Source: Corynebacterium sp. ACRQK
GTDB lineage: Bacteria > Actinomycetota > Actinomycetes > Mycobacteriales > Mycobacteriaceae
NCBI RefSeq assembly: GCF_022345965.1
Contig: NZ_JAKRMU010000006.1
Coordinates: 62,001-126,000, forward strand
DNA length: 64,000 nucleotides
Direction of reading: 5' to 3'
The position numbers and the translations under genes were made by a program. Shown here piece after piece: positions 1-8,949 of this stretch (its first letter is position 1; the number at the start of each line of letters is the position of its first letter). The notes beneath the pieces were generated by a model. That model was not told the DNA's origin. It did no database searches and was given only the letters and a program-made list of their open reading frames with translations.

Positions 1-89
1 TCGCGCAGCAGTCCATCCACAGTGGTGAGGTAATCAAGCGGGACGAAGACATCACCGTCACGGTGTACGTCTTCAACCTGCTGCCCTAA
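1..89 (+). CDS. pknB: Serine/threonine kinase PknB, extreme C-terminus (partial)
   Basis: An open frame enters from the left edge and stops at TAA (87-89), followed at once by TAG. The visible 28 residues end in ITVTVYVFNLLP, the sort of beta-strand end expected of a last PASTA repeat. Identity rests mainly on context: in mycobacteria and corynebacteria pknB converges on the glutamine amidotransferase trpG/pabA with crgA beyond, exactly as here. PknB is a membrane kinase that senses peptidoglycan fragments and phosphorylates CwlM and MurJ, both encoded further right in this window. Too little is present to judge the domain itself. Confidence 0.5.
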   Translation, partial: AQQSIHSGEVIKRDEDITVTVYVFNLLP

Positions 90-112
90 TAGCAGCGGCG
101 CCCCTAGGGGTC

Positions 113-841
113 CTAGAGCATTGTGGCTTCGGCGCTGATCGCGCCGGTAACCTCCAGCTGCTCCTGCACCAGGCGATCCACCAGTTCGGCGGGCACTACC
201 TCGCCCTTGCCGCTCAACCGCCCGGCTTCGTTCAGCCAGTTCGCCAGCATCAGGTGACCGTACTGTGTCATCACGGACTCGGGGTGGAACTGCACGGAGT
301 GTATCGGCAGCGCCTGGTGGCGCATCGCCATAATCATGCCGGAATCGGCAGTCGCCGTGACCTTCAGCTCCACCGGAACAGTGTCGGGATCGACGGTGAG
401 CGAGTGATAGCGCGTCACTCGGAACGGGCTCGGCACCCCGGCCAACACACCAGTGCCGTCGTGGGCCACGGGCGAGGTCTTGCCGTGGAAGAGTTCGTCT
501 GCCCGCACGACGTTCGCACCAAAGTGCATGCCGATCGCCTGATGCCCCAGGCACACCCCGAACAGTGGAATCTGCTGTTCAACAGCGATTTTCAGCACGT
601 CCAGCATGTGACCTGCCGCGTTCGGTTCGCCAGGTCCAGGGGATAGCAGAATCGCGTCGAAGCCCTGCAGCATGTCCGCCAGCGCATCTGTCTTGGCCCC
701 GTCTGGGTTGCCGGCGCCGGTGAGCTCGGGGGCGTCATTGCGCAGTACCACACAGTCGTCCCCGCTGAAGCCCAGCTGTCCGATGTATTGCACGAGGTTG
801 TAGACGAAGCTGTCGTAATTATCGATCACGAGAATGCGCAT
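113..841 (-). CDS. pabA: Aminodeoxychorismate/anthranilate synthase glutamine amidotransferase subunit
   Basis: Class I glutamine amidotransferase of 242 residues supplying ammonia to a chorismate-using synthase. The catalytic triad is visible: Cys97 in GVCLGHQAIG, and His186 and Glu188 in HPESV. The oxyanion segment LSPGPGEP is at residues 67-73. The ATG at 841 gives the family N-terminus MRILVIDNYDSF; upstream in-frame residues look random. That ATG lies 7 bases after a TAAACT -10 hexamer, so the mRNA is probably leaderless. The gene converges on pknB. The likely partner is the PabB-type synthase encoded near 4.2-5.7 kb. An amphibolic TrpG role cannot be excluded. Confidence 0.93.
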   Translation of the reverse strand: MRILVIDNYDSFVYNLVQYIGQLGFSGDDCVVLRNDAPELTGAGNPDGAKTDALADMLQGFDAILLSPGPGEPNAAGHMLDVLKIAVEQQIPLFGVCLGHQAIGMHFGANVVRADELFHGKTSPVAHDGTGVLAGVPSPFRVTRYHSLTVDPDTVPVELKVTATADSGMIMAMRHQALPIHSVQFHPESVMTQYGHLMLANWLNEAGRLSGKGEVVPAELVDRLVQEQLEVTGAISAEATML

Positions 842-848
842 AGCAAAG

Positions 849-854
849 AGTTTA
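849..854 (-). promoter_or_regulatory. -10 element of pabA, probable leaderless start
   Basis: On the minus strand TAAACT is followed by 7 bases and then the ATG of pabA. This spacing puts the transcription start on the start codon. No Shine-Dalgarno sequence is visible. Confidence 0.5.
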
Positions 855-977
855 GCGTGGCAGCGTGCATGGCTTTGTCGCGGTGTGCTGCTACTATCGT
901 CTGGTACGTATTTTGCCCATGGGCGCTCGGTACCTCGTAGGCCGTCCGCTCCGCAGTCAATCGCTTCGAGGTTTTGA

Positions 978-1253
<276 letters not shown>

Positions 1254-1269
1254 CGCCCGAGTTACCTCC

Positions 1270-1306
1270 CGGCACTGCTCCTAGTGGGGCGACCCTAGTA
1301 GTGCCA
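1270..1306. terminator. Possible bidirectional terminator between crgA and the rhomboid gene
   Basis: In this convergent gap GGCACT (1270-1275) pairs with AGTGCC, and CTAG segments lie inside both arms, giving an imperfect hairpin. It overlaps the rhomboid stop codon and has no T-run, so it is only a candidate. Confidence 0.3.
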
Positions 1307-2020
1307 CTCCAGGCCGGTCCAGATGGTGAAGGCCAGGATGGCCGTCGCGGCGAGTGCTGCGACGGTCTTTTTTCTTGTTGACGCCCCCACGCCCCCGTTG
1401 CTTTGCTCCCCAACAGTGCTGGTAATGAATGCGATGACGGCGCCTCCGGCGAGCCCGCCGATGTGGCCCCATAGTGAGACATTGGAGTACATGAGGGAGT
1501 ATCCGAGGTTCACCAGTAGCAGAATGATGGGCCCGCGGAGGTCGCGCTGCCGTATCCGCGACAGGGAGATGAGCATGGCGAATAGCCCGTATCCGACGGT
1601 GGAAGCACCGCCGACGGGGACGTTGGGCTGAAAGTACATGCAGGCCAGCGCGCCGCCAGCGGCGCTGGCGACGATGAGGCTGAGCATGACTACTGGCCCG
1701 TAGAAGCGTTCGACATCGCGGCCGATCAGGAAGATCAGCAGCATGTTGAAGCCCAGGTGGGCAAGGCTTAAGTGAACGAATGCGGCGGTGAGGATACGCC
1801 ACCATTCACCGAAAAGGGTGACATTGGCGGCGTTAAAGAGCATCTCCCGCCCCAGGTTGTTCGAGCTGAGGCCGAACATGGATCGGCCGTCGAGTGGGCT
1901 GGCAATGCTGCCGGATTGAAAAACCGTCACCACGTAGACAATGCAGCAGGCTGCGATGAATACGTTGGTGACGGAACAACGCCGGCTATTTCGGCGGGCT
2001 TGCGTGTCCAGCCACGGCAA
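1295..2020 (-). CDS. Rhomboid family intramembrane serine protease
   Basis: Multi-pass membrane protein, 241 residues from a TTG at 2020 that follows the ppiA stop and has AGGAG 10 bases upstream. Rhomboid hallmarks: WWRILTAAFVHLSLAHLGFNM, with the His-x-x-x-Asn region in helix 2, the putative catalytic Ser140 in GGASTVGYG, and His186 in WGHIGG. The residue after the serine is Thr rather than the usual Gly of GxSG. The C-terminal tail reads NGGVGASTRKK and carries one copy of a motif recurring in this window. Eight bases separate it from the ppiA stop, so it is probably co-transcribed. Substrate unknown. Confidence 0.85.
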   Translation of the reverse strand: MPWLDTQARRNSRRCSVTNVFIAACCIVYVVTVFQSGSIASPLDGRSMFGLSSNNLGREMLFNAANVTLFGEWWRILTAAFVHLSLAHLGFNMLLIFLIGRDVERFYGPVVMLSLIVASAAGGALACMYFQPNVPVGGASTVGYGLFAMLISLSRIRQRDLRGPIILLLVNLGYSLMYSNVSLWGHIGGLAGGAVIAFITSTVGEQSNGGVGASTRKKTVAALAATAILAFTIWTGLEWHY

Positions 2021-2027
2021 GGAGTTT

Positions 2028-2552
2028 TTACTCCTGGATCTCGACAGACTCGATGACGACGTCGTCGTTCGGGCGGTCCATGCGGTCAGTTGCGACGCGG
2101 GAGATCTTTGCGACGACCTCCTGGGACTCCTTGTCGGTGATCTCACCGAAGATGGTATGGCGGTTGTTCAGGTGCGGGGTGGCCGTCACCGTGATGAAGA
2201 ACTGGGAGCCATTAGTTCCAGGGCCAGCGTTGGCCATGGCCAGCAGGAACGGGCGGTCGAACTGCAGCTCCGGGTGGAACTCGTCGCCGAACTGGTAGCC
2301 CGGGCCACCGCGACCGGTACCGGTCGGGTCGCCGCCCTGGATCATGAAGCCATCGATGATGCGGTGGAAGATCGCACCATCGTAGAACGGGCCTTCGTTG
2401 GTACCGGAGGCGTTGGGCTGGGAGTACTCCTTGGTGCCCTGTGCCAGGCCAACGAAGTTGGCTACGGTCTCCGGCGCGTGGTTGCCAAACAGATCGATGG
2501 CGATGTCGCCTTGGTTGGTGTGCAGAATTGCGGTTGCAGTCTTGTTAGTCAC
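2028..2552 (-). CDS. ppiA: Peptidyl-prolyl cis-trans isomerase, cyclophilin type
   Basis: Cytoplasmic cyclophilin of 174 residues with no signal peptide. Family motifs are intact: FHRIIDGFMIQGGDPTGTG (the active-site Arg is in FHRI), LAMANAGPGTNGSQFFIT and HTIFGEI. It catalyses proline isomerisation in protein folding. The start is a GTG at 2552 lying 8 bases after TACAAT, so it is probably leaderless. It sits in the same position as ppiA near the origin in mycobacteria, and the rhomboid gene follows it. Confidence 0.96.
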   Translation of the reverse strand: MTNKTATAILHTNQGDIAIDLFGNHAPETVANFVGLAQGTKEYSQPNASGTNEGPFYDGAIFHRIIDGFMIQGGDPTGTGRGGPGYQFGDEFHPELQFDRPFLLAMANAGPGTNGSQFFITVTATPHLNNRHTIFGEITDKESQEVVAKISRVATDRMDRPNDDVVIESVEIQE

Positions 2553-2560
2553 GGTGATCC

Positions 2561-2566
2561 ATTGTA
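2561..2566 (-). promoter_or_regulatory. -10 element of ppiA, probable leaderless start
   Basis: TACAAT on the minus strand, then 8 bases, then the GTG start of ppiA. No ribosome-binding site is visible. Confidence 0.5.
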
Positions 2567-2707
2567 CTAAAAAGCCGCGGCGACTTCCGGCACCTTAGCG
2601 ACTCAAAAGCGGTATTGGCCATCCGGCGGGGATTTTTCTTTAGGATGGGTGCTAGCACGAACACATATTGAAATACCCAAATAAATCCCCAAGGAGCATC
2701 CCGCACG

Positions 2708-4117
2708 ATGAACCCCACCACGTTGAAGCTGGCGCTGCGTGGCGCCAAGCAGGGTCGCACTATGTTGAATAACCGCAAGGAGTTTAAGCGCCGCCAGGAG
2801 TTCGACGCGCTGCAGCAGCTGCGTGACAACCTGGCCACGGAGGGCGAACGAGAGGGCATCATCGCAGGTTCTCCGGCTCACGTGAAGGCCGTTGCAGAGC
2901 TCATGCTCAAGGAAGAAGATGCTGCGGCGGCCCTTGAGCAGGCACGTGCAGCTGCGGCTGTTGCGGACATGAGCTCCACCGGCTCCCAGAACACTGCCGA
3001 GACTTCAAGCAAGGCAGAAAAGGCACACGACAAGGCTGAGAAGAAGGCCGAGGCCGCAAAGAAGAAGGCTGCGAAGGCACAGGCCAAGGCAGCCAAGAAG
3101 GCCAAGAAGGTTGAGGGCGATGCTGCTGGGAAGGTGGCGTCGCTAAAGAAGAAGGGCGAAGAATTGAACACCGATGATCTGACCGAGAAGCTCGGCGCGG
3201 ATGCCGAGAAGTTGCGCAAGAAGATCGACAAGCGCACGCAGAAGCTGCGCAGCCGTTTCGACGAGGCGCAGGAGAGGGCTCAGAAGAAGGCCGGCAAGAA
3301 GGCCAAGAAGCGTGAGCAGAAAATCGCTCAGCTCACCACGGCGCTGAAGGAAAACGCTCACGATCTGCAGGAACGCGGCCAGGCTGCGACCAGCAAGCTG
3401 TACGAAGAGGCCGAGTCCCGTGGCGGCGACCTGGCGAAGAGCGCCGAGAAGAACCGCAAGCAGTTGGCCAAGAAGCTGGAGGCCACCAAGAAGAAGGCAG
3501 CCAAGCGCGCCCAAAAGCAGGCCAAGGGTGCTCAGAAGGATGCCCGCAAGCGCGCCGCGAAGCTGGACAAGAAGGTAACGCGCGCCACCAACAAGGCGCA
3601 GAGCAAGGCGCTGGCGAAGGCTGAGAAGAAGGGGCTGAAGAAGCAGGAGAAGAAGGAGAAGGGCGGCCTGTTCGGCAAGTTCCTGCTGCTGGCCATCCTG
3701 GTTGCTGCAGGCGCTGCTGCATTTAAGTTCCTGCGTGGTGGCGAGAATGCTCCGAAGAACTCCCCGAAGGTGCAGGACTTCGCGGACAAGGCCACCGGCG
3801 CTGCCGAGAAGGCCAAGGCGAAGGCCGCCGAGGTTAAGGAGACTGCCGAGGCCAAGGCCGAGAAGTCCAAGACCGAGGAGCAAGCAGCGGAGAAGCAGGC
3901 TCCGGCTGCCCCCGCCGCACCATCCGCACCTGCCCCGGGTGCTCCGGGCGCTCCCGCACCGGGCGTAGCTGTTCCGGGCGCTCCGGCTGCCCCGCAGGCT
4001 GGTAGCGACCAGGGCGCTGCCGAGGCCACGGACGCAAACGACGCCGCCGAGGCCGACTTCCCGCTGGCCGATGGCCCGGGCGAGGATCCGGATGAGGGCG
4101 GCAAGCACCGCCTATAA
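2708..4117 (+). CDS. Lys/Ala-rich single-pass membrane protein with histone-like repeats
   Basis: A 469-residue protein I do not recognise as a named family. Residues 1-90 are a mixed, helical N-terminus. Residues about 100-318 are almost entirely Lys, Ala, Glu and Gln in KKA/AKK-type repeats resembling H1-like DNA-binding tails or long charged helices. One transmembrane helix follows at about residues 320-342 (FLLLAILVAAGAAA). The rest is Ala/Lys-rich, then Ala/Pro/Gly-rich, then acidic. AAGGAG lies 11 bases before the ATG. An inverted repeat GGGGATTT/AAATCCCC brackets the leader (about 2628-2691). It could tether nucleoid or cell-wall polymer to the membrane; this is inference only. Confidence 0.8.
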   Translation: MNPTTLKLALRGAKQGRTMLNNRKEFKRRQEFDALQQLRDNLATEGEREGIIAGSPAHVKAVAELMLKEEDAAAALEQARAAAAVADMSSTGSQNTAETSSKAEKAHDKAEKKAEAAKKKAAKAQAKAAKKAKKVEGDAAGKVASLKKKGEELNTDDLTEKLGADAEKLRKKIDKRTQKLRSRFDEAQERAQKKAGKKAKKREQKIAQLTTALKENAHDLQERGQAATSKLYEEAESRGGDLAKSAEKNRKQLAKKLEATKKKAAKRAQKQAKGAQKDARKRAAKLDKKVTRATNKAQSKALAKAEKKGLKKQEKKEKGGLFGKFLLLAILVAAGAAAFKFLRGGENAPKNSPKVQDFADKATGAAEKAKAKAAEVKETAEAKAEKSKTEEQAAEKQAPAAPAAPSAPAPGAPGAPAPGVAVPGAPAAPQAGSDQGAAEATDANDAAEADFPLADGPGEDPDEGGKHRL

Positions 4118-4130
4118 CCCGCACCCCCAG

Positions 4131-4156
4131 ATCGCGCGCTGAATCCGGCGCGCGAT
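4131..4156. promoter_or_regulatory. Inverted repeat overlapping the pabB -10
   Basis: ATCGCGCG (4131-4138) and CGCGCGAT (4149-4156) form a perfect 8-bp inverted repeat with a 10-base spacer. Its right arm overlaps the GATAAT -10 hexamer. It could be an operator, or the terminator stem of the upstream gene. Confidence 0.35.
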
Positions 4157-4159
4157 AAT
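4154..4159 (+). promoter_or_regulatory. -10 element of pabB, probable leaderless start
   Basis: GATAAT is followed by 7 bases and then an ATG at 4167, which argues for 4167 over the ATG at 4158 that overlaps the hexamer itself. Confidence 0.4.
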
Positions 4160-4166
4160 GGCGTAC

Positions 4167-5726
4167 ATGACCCCGCGCCGCCTCACATTCCACACCATCC
4201 CGCTGCCGCAGGCAGACACTCGGGACATCACCGGAAGTGTCGCGCCGCGGGTCTTTTTGTCTGTATTTAATGACGCCCCCACCGCCGCCTGGCTGGACTC
4301 TTCCGGCAACGGCGGCGCCCTCAGTGTGCTGGCAAATAGCGCGGGTCCCCTAGCCCGAACGTGGATGCCGCAGGTGGAAAGCTCGAATACGTTCTTCGCG
4401 CAGCTCAGAGGCACTTTCGACGAGCCGGTTGAGATTCCGCGAGACTGGCCGTGCGACTTCGCCCTCGGCTGGGTGGGCGCACTGGGATACGGAGTGGAGG
4501 ACATTGCCCGTTCCCGGGAAGACCACCCAGATGCGGCACTGCTGTTCACCGACCGGGCGGTCGTGATCGACCACGCACACGCGGTGGCCTATGCAATGGC
4601 AATACTGCCGAGTGCCGGGGAGGCCCATGCCGAGCAGCTGGAGTGGCTGGACACCACCGTCGCGGAGGTGCGACGGATCGCGGGCGAGGTCTCCGAGACA
4701 AGCGGTGCGGGACTAGAAGCCTTGCCGGGCAGCACCCCGCCCCGTGACACGGTGCCCGCCGAGTCCGTGACCATTGAGCGCGCAGCGACTTTCCACTTTG
4801 ACCAGCCGAAGCGGCAGTATCTGGCGAGCATCCAGCGCTGCCTGGATTACATTGCCGCAGGCGATAGCTACGAGGTCTGCCTGACAAATACCGCCCGCGG
4901 GCCGGCACTGCGGGAGCTGGTCAACCCGCGGCTCACTCAGCAGCCTGGCGAGCATCCAGCACTACACCCCGGCGAGCAACCCGGCGCGAACTCGCCCCAC
5001 GCACCGTCACCGGAATTACTGGCCTACCTGCGGCTCCGCGAGGTCAGCCCGGTTCCCTATGGTGCGTTTCTGCGCTTTAGCCGCCCTGATCAGGCGCCAC
5101 TGCACATCCTCAGCGCCTCCCCCGAAAGGTTTCTGAAGGTTTCGCCGGAGGGAGAGGTCTCCGCCAAGCCGATCAAGGGCACCCGCCCCCGTTGGGAGGA
5201 CGAAGCGGCGGATGCGAGGGTGCGTCAGGAATTAATGAGCAACCCCAAGGACCGGGCGGAGAACCTGATGATCGTTGACCTGCTGCGCAACGATCTTGGT
5301 CGGGTGTGCATCCCGGGCAGTGTGGAAGTCCCAAAGATTTTTTCGGTGGAGAGTTTCTCGCACGTCCATCAGCTGGTCAGCACCATTACCGGCCAGCTCC
5401 GCCCAGGACTCGGCGCCGTCGATGCAATTGAGGCCAGCTACCCCGGCGGTTCGATGACGGGCGCGCCAAAGATTCGGACGATGGAGATTATCGAGGAGCT
5501 GGAGCCGCATCCGCGCGGGTTCTATTCCGGGGCGATCGGCTGGGTCTCCCCCAATTCCGCCGCAGAGCTGAACATCACGATCCGCACGCTCGTCGACGAT
5601 GGCGCGGAGTGTTCTTTCGGAGTCGGCGGCGCGATCGTCGCGGACTCGGATCCGCTGGCGGAGTACCAAGAAACGCTAGTGAAGGCGGCGGCGCTACTAG
5701 ACGCACTCGGCGGCCAGCTCGGCTGA
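4167..5726 (+). CDS. pabB: Aminodeoxychorismate synthase component I
   Basis: Chorismate-binding enzyme of 519 residues that aminates chorismate to 4-amino-4-deoxychorismate for folate synthesis. The C-terminal half carries the chorismate-binding motifs: SASPERFLKV, SAKPIKGTRPR, DRAENLMIVDLLRNDLGRV, YPGGSMTGAPKIRTMEII and FYSGAIGW. PIKGT, with the catalytic Lys, is the signature of PabB; TrpE has PIAGT. The N-terminal third is divergent and has a Pro/Gly-rich insert around residues 255-280. Ammonia probably comes from the PabA-like protein at 113-841. An upstream in-frame ATG at 4158 is possible but overlaps the apparent -10. Confidence 0.9.
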   Translation: MTPRRLTFHTIPLPQADTRDITGSVAPRVFLSVFNDAPTAAWLDSSGNGGALSVLANSAGPLARTWMPQVESSNTFFAQLRGTFDEPVEIPRDWPCDFALGWVGALGYGVEDIARSREDHPDAALLFTDRAVVIDHAHAVAYAMAILPSAGEAHAEQLEWLDTTVAEVRRIAGEVSETSGAGLEALPGSTPPRDTVPAESVTIERAATFHFDQPKRQYLASIQRCLDYIAAGDSYEVCLTNTARGPALRELVNPRLTQQPGEHPALHPGEQPGANSPHAPSPELLAYLRLREVSPVPYGAFLRFSRPDQAPLHILSASPERFLKVSPEGEVSAKPIKGTRPRWEDEAADARVRQELMSNPKDRAENLMIVDLLRNDLGRVCIPGSVEVPKIFSVESFSHVHQLVSTITGQLRPGLGAVDAIEASYPGGSMTGAPKIRTMEIIEELEPHPRGFYSGAIGWVSPNSAAELNITIRTLVDDGAECSFGVGGAIVADSDPLAEYQETLVKAAALLDALGGQLG

Positions 5727-5774
5727 GTTCTCTATAGCGTCGTAACCCGCACCTGCCCCTATATTGTGGAGTTC

Positions 5775-6194
5775 ATGGAACTTATTCGACTTATCCTCAA
5801 CATCGTTTGGTTTATCACTGCCGGCCTCTGGCTGGCTATCATGTACGTCATTTTTGGTCTGGTCGCCTGCTTGCCGATTATCACAATCCCATTCGGCGTG
5901 GCCAGCTTCCGTCTAGCCAAGTTCGTTATCTGGCCCTTTGGGCGCGAAGCTGTGGAGACCGACATCCCAACTGGGATCGCAGCCGCTGGCAACATCATCT
6001 GGTTTATCGTCGCCGGTGTGTGGCTGGCCATCGGACACATCGCGACCGCTGCCGCACAAGCGGTCACGATTATCGGCCTGCCTCTAGCTTGGGCAAACCT
6101 AAAGCTGATCCCCGTAACTTGCTTCCCCTATGGCAAGCGAATCGTGAATTCGGAGGATGAGCAGGCACGGCTTTTAGGCCTCAGCCGCCGATAG
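5775..6194 (+). CDS. YccF domain-containing membrane protein
   Basis: About 139 residues with two tandem YccF-type units. Each has the pattern N-I-x-W-F-I-x-A-G-x-W-L-A followed by a hydrophobic helix and a PFG/PYG-K/R segment (IPFGVASFRLAKF, then LPLAWANLKLIPV and PYGKR). The family is widespread in bacteria and of unknown function. The start is either ATG 5775 (GGAG 4 bases upstream) or GTG 5766; TATATT at 5760-5765 may be its -10. Confidence 0.8.
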   Translation: MELIRLILNIVWFITAGLWLAIMYVIFGLVACLPIITIPFGVASFRLAKFVIWPFGREAVETDIPTGIAAAGNIIWFIVAGVWLAIGHIATAAAQAVTIIGLPLAWANLKLIPVTCFPYGKRIVNSEDEQARLLGLSRR

Positions 6195-6286
6195 GTTAGC
6201 CTGAAAGAAAGCTATGCATACCCGCAATGGCAGCGATGCTGGAGCGAGTGTGGCTGTAACGGTAGGCGTCACTAAGCAAAAGAGGG

Positions 6287-6994
6287 GTGAATCTGCGCGT
6301 GCGAACAGGCGAACAACACATCGATACCGCCGCGTGGATGCAAGCCATCTTCAACCGCAGCGAGCAGGCAGGTACGCGCCGCGAGCGGACTAAACAGTCG
6401 CTACTGCGCGCCGGCATCGAACTGATCGCCGAGGAGCAGACAGACCTTTCCATCCTGGCGATCACCCAGAAGGCCGGGGTTTCCAACGGCAGCTTCTACA
6501 ACTTCTTTAAAGACCGCACACAGTTCTTCGACGCAGTCGCGGAGTACGCAGTTAACAACCTGGCCAGCATCTTTGATCTGGCGGCGGACCAAGATCTGGA
6601 CTCGATCGATGCGGCGGCCATGAACATCCGCATCCTGGCGTACGCGCACCGCTTGGTGCCGACACTTTCGAAGTCGATTGTGCGCCGCTCCCCGGACTTC
6701 TACACCATGCCCAACGAGCTGGTACGCAAGCTGCGCGAGCGGATCAACGCGGGCGTGAACGATGGCTCCTTCCACGTGGCCAGCACCGAAACGGCTGCAG
6801 CCATTGTCTTCGGCGCCAACGCGATGCTAGGGCAGCGTCTGCACGAGGATGCGACGTTAAACAGCAGGACCGCCGGAGACTACCTAGCGCTGGATTTGCT
6901 ACGCATGCTGGGGGTTAGCGAAGAGCGCGCCCTGCAGGCCATCGCGCGGCCTATCGACGATTACCTGACGCCACCGCATCAGGCACTGGGCTAG
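6287..6994 (+). CDS. TetR/AcrR family transcriptional regulator
   Basis: A 235-residue regulator. The N-terminal TetR helix-turn-helix is clear at about residues 36-83 (RERTKQSLLRAGIELIAEE, ITQKAGVSNGSFYNFFKDRTQFF). The C-terminal ligand domain is undiagnostic. The GTG start is preceded by GAGGG. The gene overlaps the 3' end of the membrane hydrolase gene by 4 bases in convergent orientation. The sequence just upstream (6263-6290) holds a GGCGTCACTAAGCAAAAGA copy of the motif that recurs in this window. Its target is not evident. Confidence 0.88.
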   Translation: MNLRVRTGEQHIDTAAWMQAIFNRSEQAGTRRERTKQSLLRAGIELIAEEQTDLSILAITQKAGVSNGSFYNFFKDRTQFFDAVAEYAVNNLASIFDLAADQDLDSIDAAAMNIRILAYAHRLVPTLSKSIVRRSPDFYTMPNELVRKLRERINAGVNDGSFHVASTETAAAIVFGANAMLGQRLHEDATLNSRTAGDYLALDLLRMLGVSEERALQAIARPIDDYLTPPHQALG

Positions 6995-8910
6995 TCCTCC
7001 CGTGCCACGCCAAAGCCGAAGCGGTCGAGGAAACGGTCTTCCTCCCGGCGCGTGTCCCGCGAATGCTCCGTGATCCAATCCGTGATGCGCTGCTGAAGCT
7101 CCGGATTCAGGGGCGCGCGCACCAGGTCGGGCCCTAAGATCCGCTCCCAGGTGGGAACCATGATTCCACGGTAGTTATGGCCGTGACCTGCGGGGGTTTG
7201 CTTGGAGGTCAGCATGTCCATCGCCACCTGCCAGCCGGTGGTAAACGGAATCCAACGGAGTTTATGCACTACATCGTTGTGCTGGGTGGCCGGTGCGGGC
7301 ACGCCCCGGGCGCCGGGTTCGCGCAGCCAGTCGGGTTCCTTCCAAAACAGATCGGCATCCCACCACACGATCGCATCGGAGGCGTGCTGCACCACGGCCA
7401 CCCGCGGGTGCTGCCACGACTGGCCGTACTCCTGGCCGCGCCAGTCGCGGTCCAGATGGTCGGCGTGGCTGATGAAGCGCACGTGCCGGCCTTGGTCATA
7501 CAGCGGTAGACGCTCTGGCGAGCCTTCGCCGCGGTAGGTCGTCATGTCCCGGATCATCTTGGTAAAGCGTGGCGCGCCGGACAGCACCGCACCGTCCACC
7601 TTCGCCAGCATGTCCTCCAGCCCATCGAAGGCCGCTGCCGTGCCATACGCCCCCAAGGATTCGCCGGTCACAAACACCTTTGGTGGGTGAGACATGCCGT
7701 CCAGCAGCTCAAACACGGCGTCAATAAGTAACTTGGCAGCACGCACCGGGGTATCGCGGTCAAGCACATAGGCCACCGGCGACTGCACATAGGAGTACTG
7801 CATCGCCACGTTCACGCAGTTGCCGCCTGTGAGGAATTCGACGGTATCCAGCTGCCAATCCGGCACCCATCCCGTGCCCGTCGAGGTGTGGATGACAATA
7901 GCCGAGCGGTGCAGGGCGCCCGTCCGCAACAGCTCCCGTTTCACCAGATCAACGATGCTTTCCAGCGTGCGCCCGGGGGCCAGTCCGCCGTAGATGCGAA
8001 TCGGCTCGTGTACGTCGGTCAGGCCCATTACCTCCGTGATGTCGCGCGCCCGGGGGCCACCGCCAACTAACACACGGCCTTGGGCGCCCAGAGAGATCCA
8101 CCTTTCGTGCGACCACACCGAACCGGAACGCTCGGGCTCCCAGGGTTGTTGGTAGCCCCAGTACACGCGGCGGTTTACGAGCTCGGCCTTTTCGTTGAAG
8201 TTCTCGAGGAACTGCCGTAGCAGGATCTTGTCGGAGATGAGGTAGGCGATGACGCCCACCGCCCCAGCGGCTACAGGCACAGCTACGGGGGCGGGGACGA
8301 ACCGGCGCAGCGAATGCCGGGTGAGGTCGAAACTGGACTGCAGTAGCTCGCCGAGCAGCAGGAATGCGCCATAGCCGAGGGTGCTGACGGCAATGCCAAC
8401 GAAGGCGGAGGGGGCACCGAGGCGCTGGCTGTTCACCAACGCAGCGGATTCGCCTTGGCGCTTGTAGAAGCGGTAGGCGGCAGCGGCGGTGGCCAGGGTG
8501 AAGGCAGCGTGCATGGCACGGTAAGCCTCGCGGTAGCCGGGCTTGTTCACGAGTTCCCGCAGGTCCAGGCCGGCGGCGCGGAAGGCGGGCAGCACTGCGC
8601 TGGCGATGATGGTGCCGTTGAAATGTCCGACCGTCTGGGACGTGGAGGCGTTACCGGCGACGGCCCACCAGGGGTGCGGTAGCAGAGAGGGCGAAAGAGC
8701 ATTCCACATGCCGATTTCCGCGCCGATGATGGCAAAGCCACGGCGGGGGTCCAGAGCATAGCGCCTGTTCAGGCGCACGCCTGGGAAGAGGTTGGCGTAG
8801 AGGTCAATTGCGCCGGCAGCGGCGCGGAAGGAGTAGGACAGCGTGGTGAGGGAGGCCCACTTCGCCCGGCGTTTTAGGCCCGGGAGGATTCTTCGCCGCA
8901 GATTACGCAT
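6991..8910 (-). CDS. Integral membrane alpha/beta-hydrolase family protein
   Basis: A 639-residue protein. The N-terminal 230 residues contain several hydrophobic helices. The C-terminal part is the actinobacterial alpha/beta-hydrolase module (Abhydrolase_9 type). Its features are GGPRARDI, IHTSTGTGWVP, the nucleophile elbow GESLGAYG (Ser about residue 418), GAPRF and a late His in YGQSWQHPR. Substrate unknown; a lipid or cell-envelope ester is plausible in mycolate bacteria. The family is common in Mycobacteriales. The 4-base 3' overlap with the tetR gene makes antisense interference possible. Confidence 0.85.
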   Translation of the reverse strand: MRNLRRRILPGLKRRAKWASLTTLSYSFRAAAGAIDLYANLFPGVRLNRRYALDPRRGFAIIGAEIGMWNALSPSLLPHPWWAVAGNASTSQTVGHFNGTIIASAVLPAFRAAGLDLRELVNKPGYREAYRAMHAAFTLATAAAAYRFYKRQGESAALVNSQRLGAPSAFVGIAVSTLGYGAFLLLGELLQSSFDLTRHSLRRFVPAPVAVPVAAGAVGVIAYLISDKILLRQFLENFNEKAELVNRRVYWGYQQPWEPERSGSVWSHERWISLGAQGRVLVGGGPRARDITEVMGLTDVHEPIRIYGGLAPGRTLESIVDLVKRELLRTGALHRSAIVIHTSTGTGWVPDWQLDTVEFLTGGNCVNVAMQYSYVQSPVAYVLDRDTPVRAAKLLIDAVFELLDGMSHPPKVFVTGESLGAYGTAAAFDGLEDMLAKVDGAVLSGAPRFTKMIRDMTTYRGEGSPERLPLYDQGRHVRFISHADHLDRDWRGQEYGQSWQHPRVAVVQHASDAIVWWDADLFWKEPDWLREPGARGVPAPATQHNDVVHKLRWIPFTTGWQVAMDMLTSKQTPAGHGHNYRGIMVPTWERILGPDLVRAPLNPELQQRITDWITEHSRDTRREEDRFLDRFGFGVARED

Positions 8911-8949
8911 GGGATGGTTTGCTGGATAGTCGCCTAGTTAACGCAGTGC

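Noticed and set aside
3143..4108. Leu-rich frame antisense to the Lys/Ala-rich gene
   Set aside because: The Leu runs are the complement of AAG-rich codons, so it is an artefact of composition.
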